From assembly GCF_009745985.1 (NCBI RefSeq), contig NZ_WFIX01000175.1, positions 62,001-126,000 on the forward strand: 64,000 nt of DNA, given 5' to 3'. Shown in pieces: positions 62,999 through 64,000 of the stretch (its first letter is position 1; each line of letters opens with the position of its first letter). The notes below the pieces were generated by a model. The model saw only the letters and a program-made list of their open reading frames with translations. It was not told the origin of the DNA and did not search any database. The stretch comes from Microbacterium karelineae (GTDB lineage: Bacteria > Actinomycetota > Actinomycetes > Actinomycetales > Microbacteriaceae). The position numbers and the translations under genes were made by a program.

Positions 62999-63034
62999 CC
63001 GTGGGGCGGCCCGGATCGCCGGGCCGCCCCACGG
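62999..63034 (+). terminator. Perfect intercistronic hairpin
   Basis: 16-bp perfect stem (62999-63014 with 63019-63034), 4-base loop, no T-run, between the binding protein and the first permease gene. It probably partly ends or protects transcripts, giving excess binding protein. Confidence 0.6.
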
Positions 63035-63052
63035 CGACTCCACGGAGACACC

Positions 63053-63973
63053 ATGACTACCGCCAACCTCACGGCTCCCGGGCGGAGCACGGGGCGGGGC
63101 GGGCTGAAGCGACAGTGGTACGGCTGGCTCTACGTCTCGCCGTTCCTCGTCATCTTCGCCCTCTTCCTCCTCATCCCGCTCGGGTACGCCTTCTGGATGA
63201 GCCTGTTCGAGTCGACCCTCGCCGGCGGCGAGAAGTTCACCGGACTCGCGAACTACGCTCGCGCCTTCACCGATCCCCTGTTCCTCGAGGGCCTCGGGCG
63301 CGTGGCGCTGTACGGGATCGTCATGATCCCGATGCAGATGATCGTCGCGCTCGTCGCGGCGCTCTTCCTCGACACCCTCGCGACGAAGCTCGCGAATCTC
63401 ACGCGCCTCCTGATCTTCGTGCCGTACTCGATCCCGATCGTCATCGGCGCTCTCATGTGGAGCTTCCTCTACAGCCCGCGCTTCGGCCCGGCCGCGTCGA
63501 TCTTCGGCCTGTTCGGGCTCGACGCTCCCAACCTGCTCGGGCCGGACACGATCTTCGGCGGCCTCGTCAACGTCGTGACGTGGCAGTGGTCGGGCTATTA
63601 CATGATCATCATCTACGCGGCCCTGCGCTCGATCGATCCGTCGATCTACGAGGCCGCCCGCATCGACGGCGCGAACGGGCTGCAGACCGCGCTGCGCATC
63701 AAGATCCCGATGATCTCGTCCTCGATGGTCATGGTGCTCACGTTCGCGCTGATCGGGACGCTGCAGTTCTTCGTCGAGCCCGTCGTGCTCCGCGGCGTGG
63801 CAGAGGGATCCATCAACGCGTCGTATACGCCGAACATGTACGTGTTCGCGCTGGCGTTCAACTACAGCCAGTTCAACTACGCCTCGACGATCGCCTTCTC
63901 GCTCGGCCTGATCGTGTTCGTCGGGTCGTTCCTGTTCCTCTTCCTCACGCGCAAGCAGAGCGGACTGAAGTGA
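63053..63973 (+). CDS. Sugar ABC transporter permease (MalF-type)
   Basis: 306 residues from ATG 63053 (GGAGAC ahead). Six membrane helices and the EAA loop EAARIDGANGLQTALRIKIP near 200. Works with the preceding binding protein and the permease that follows. Its stop overlaps the next ATG (TGATG). Confidence 0.93.
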   Translation: MTTANLTAPGRSTGRGGLKRQWYGWLYVSPFLVIFALFLLIPLGYAFWMSLFESTLAGGEKFTGLANYARAFTDPLFLEGLGRVALYGIVMIPMQMIVALVAALFLDTLATKLANLTRLLIFVPYSIPIVIGALMWSFLYSPRFGPAASIFGLFGLDAPNLLGPDTIFGGLVNVVTWQWSGYYMIIIYAALRSIDPSIYEAARIDGANGLQTALRIKIPMISSSMVMVLTFALIGTLQFFVEPVVLRGVAEGSINASYTPNMYVFALAFNYSQFNYASTIAFSLGLIVFVGSFLFLFLTRKQSGLK

Positions 63974-64000
63974 TGTCCAGCACAACGCGCACAGCCGCGC
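63973..64000 (+). CDS. Second sugar permease, start only
   Basis: ATG at 63973 opens MSSTTRTAA to the window end. By position this is the MalG-type partner permease, cut by the window edge; the sequence shown is too short to prove it. Confidence 0.55.

Overview
The window is a high-GC actinobacterial chromosome segment. The ssrA proteolysis tag (AESKRTDFALAA), the gene content and the many starts placed 6-9 bases after a TANNNT motif with no Shine-Dalgarno all point to the family Microbacteriaceae, most like Microbacterium. It reads as chromosome, not plasmid or phage: I see no rRNA, no CRISPR and no integrase.

Layout. 1-14.8 kb is mostly conserved housekeeping: a PhoH ATPase (cut by the window edge); an operon xseA-xseB-DUF4245-carbonic anhydrase-fumC on the minus strand; divergent ispH and a membrane partner; a D,D-carboxypeptidase; class II aldolase and class II fructose-bisphosphatase (glpX); rmuC; and the ATPase gene ychF. 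14.8-26.6 kb is an accessory island starting exactly at the ychF stop codon. It is built of eight modules, and each module ends in a copy of the last 25 bases of ychF (nine copies including ychF itself). The modules carry MntA/HepT plus a HIT hydrolase, a frameshifted acetyltransferase, a HAD hydrolase, a wHTH-nucleotidyltransferase/HEPN pair, a colicin-type immunity gene, VapBC, a TetR/MFS efflux pair, and an SDR/nitroreductase/TetR set with a dead IS3 element and a VOC gene. This cassette-like array is the most striking feature of the window. 26.6-30.6 kb is a decaying flank: a broken WYL regulator, a deleted second copy of the immunity gene, and a DUF4274 gene broken by a 7-base duplication.

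30.6-50.2 kb holds small accessory and metabolic units: AraC/VOC, CmtR with a cation transporter, cupins and a GlxA-type regulator, a DUF808 protein, a 3-Cys ferredoxin with a divergent flavoprotein, a 156-bp MITE, a GNAT-AAA fusion, hydrolases, a MarR/SDR pair with two palindromic operators, a two-component system, a multicopper oxidase lipoprotein and an AlkD-like protein. 50.5-52.5 kb holds tmRNA, a lipoprotein, an inositol-monophosphatase-type phosphatase and tRNA-Lys. 52.6-57.6 kb is an L-arabinose operon (LacI regulator, araB, araD, araA). 57.7-61.4 kb is an Fbp-type iron ABC transporter behind a DtxR/IdeR-like box. 61.6 kb to the end is the start of a sugar ABC transporter with its own promoter and LacI-type operator.

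How parts work together: araBDA takes arabinose to xylulose-5-phosphate under the adjacent LacI protein; fbpABC imports ferric iron and is probably silenced when iron is plentiful; the island is a collection of defence, immunity and detoxification genes that probably came in piecemeal at the ychF 3' end.
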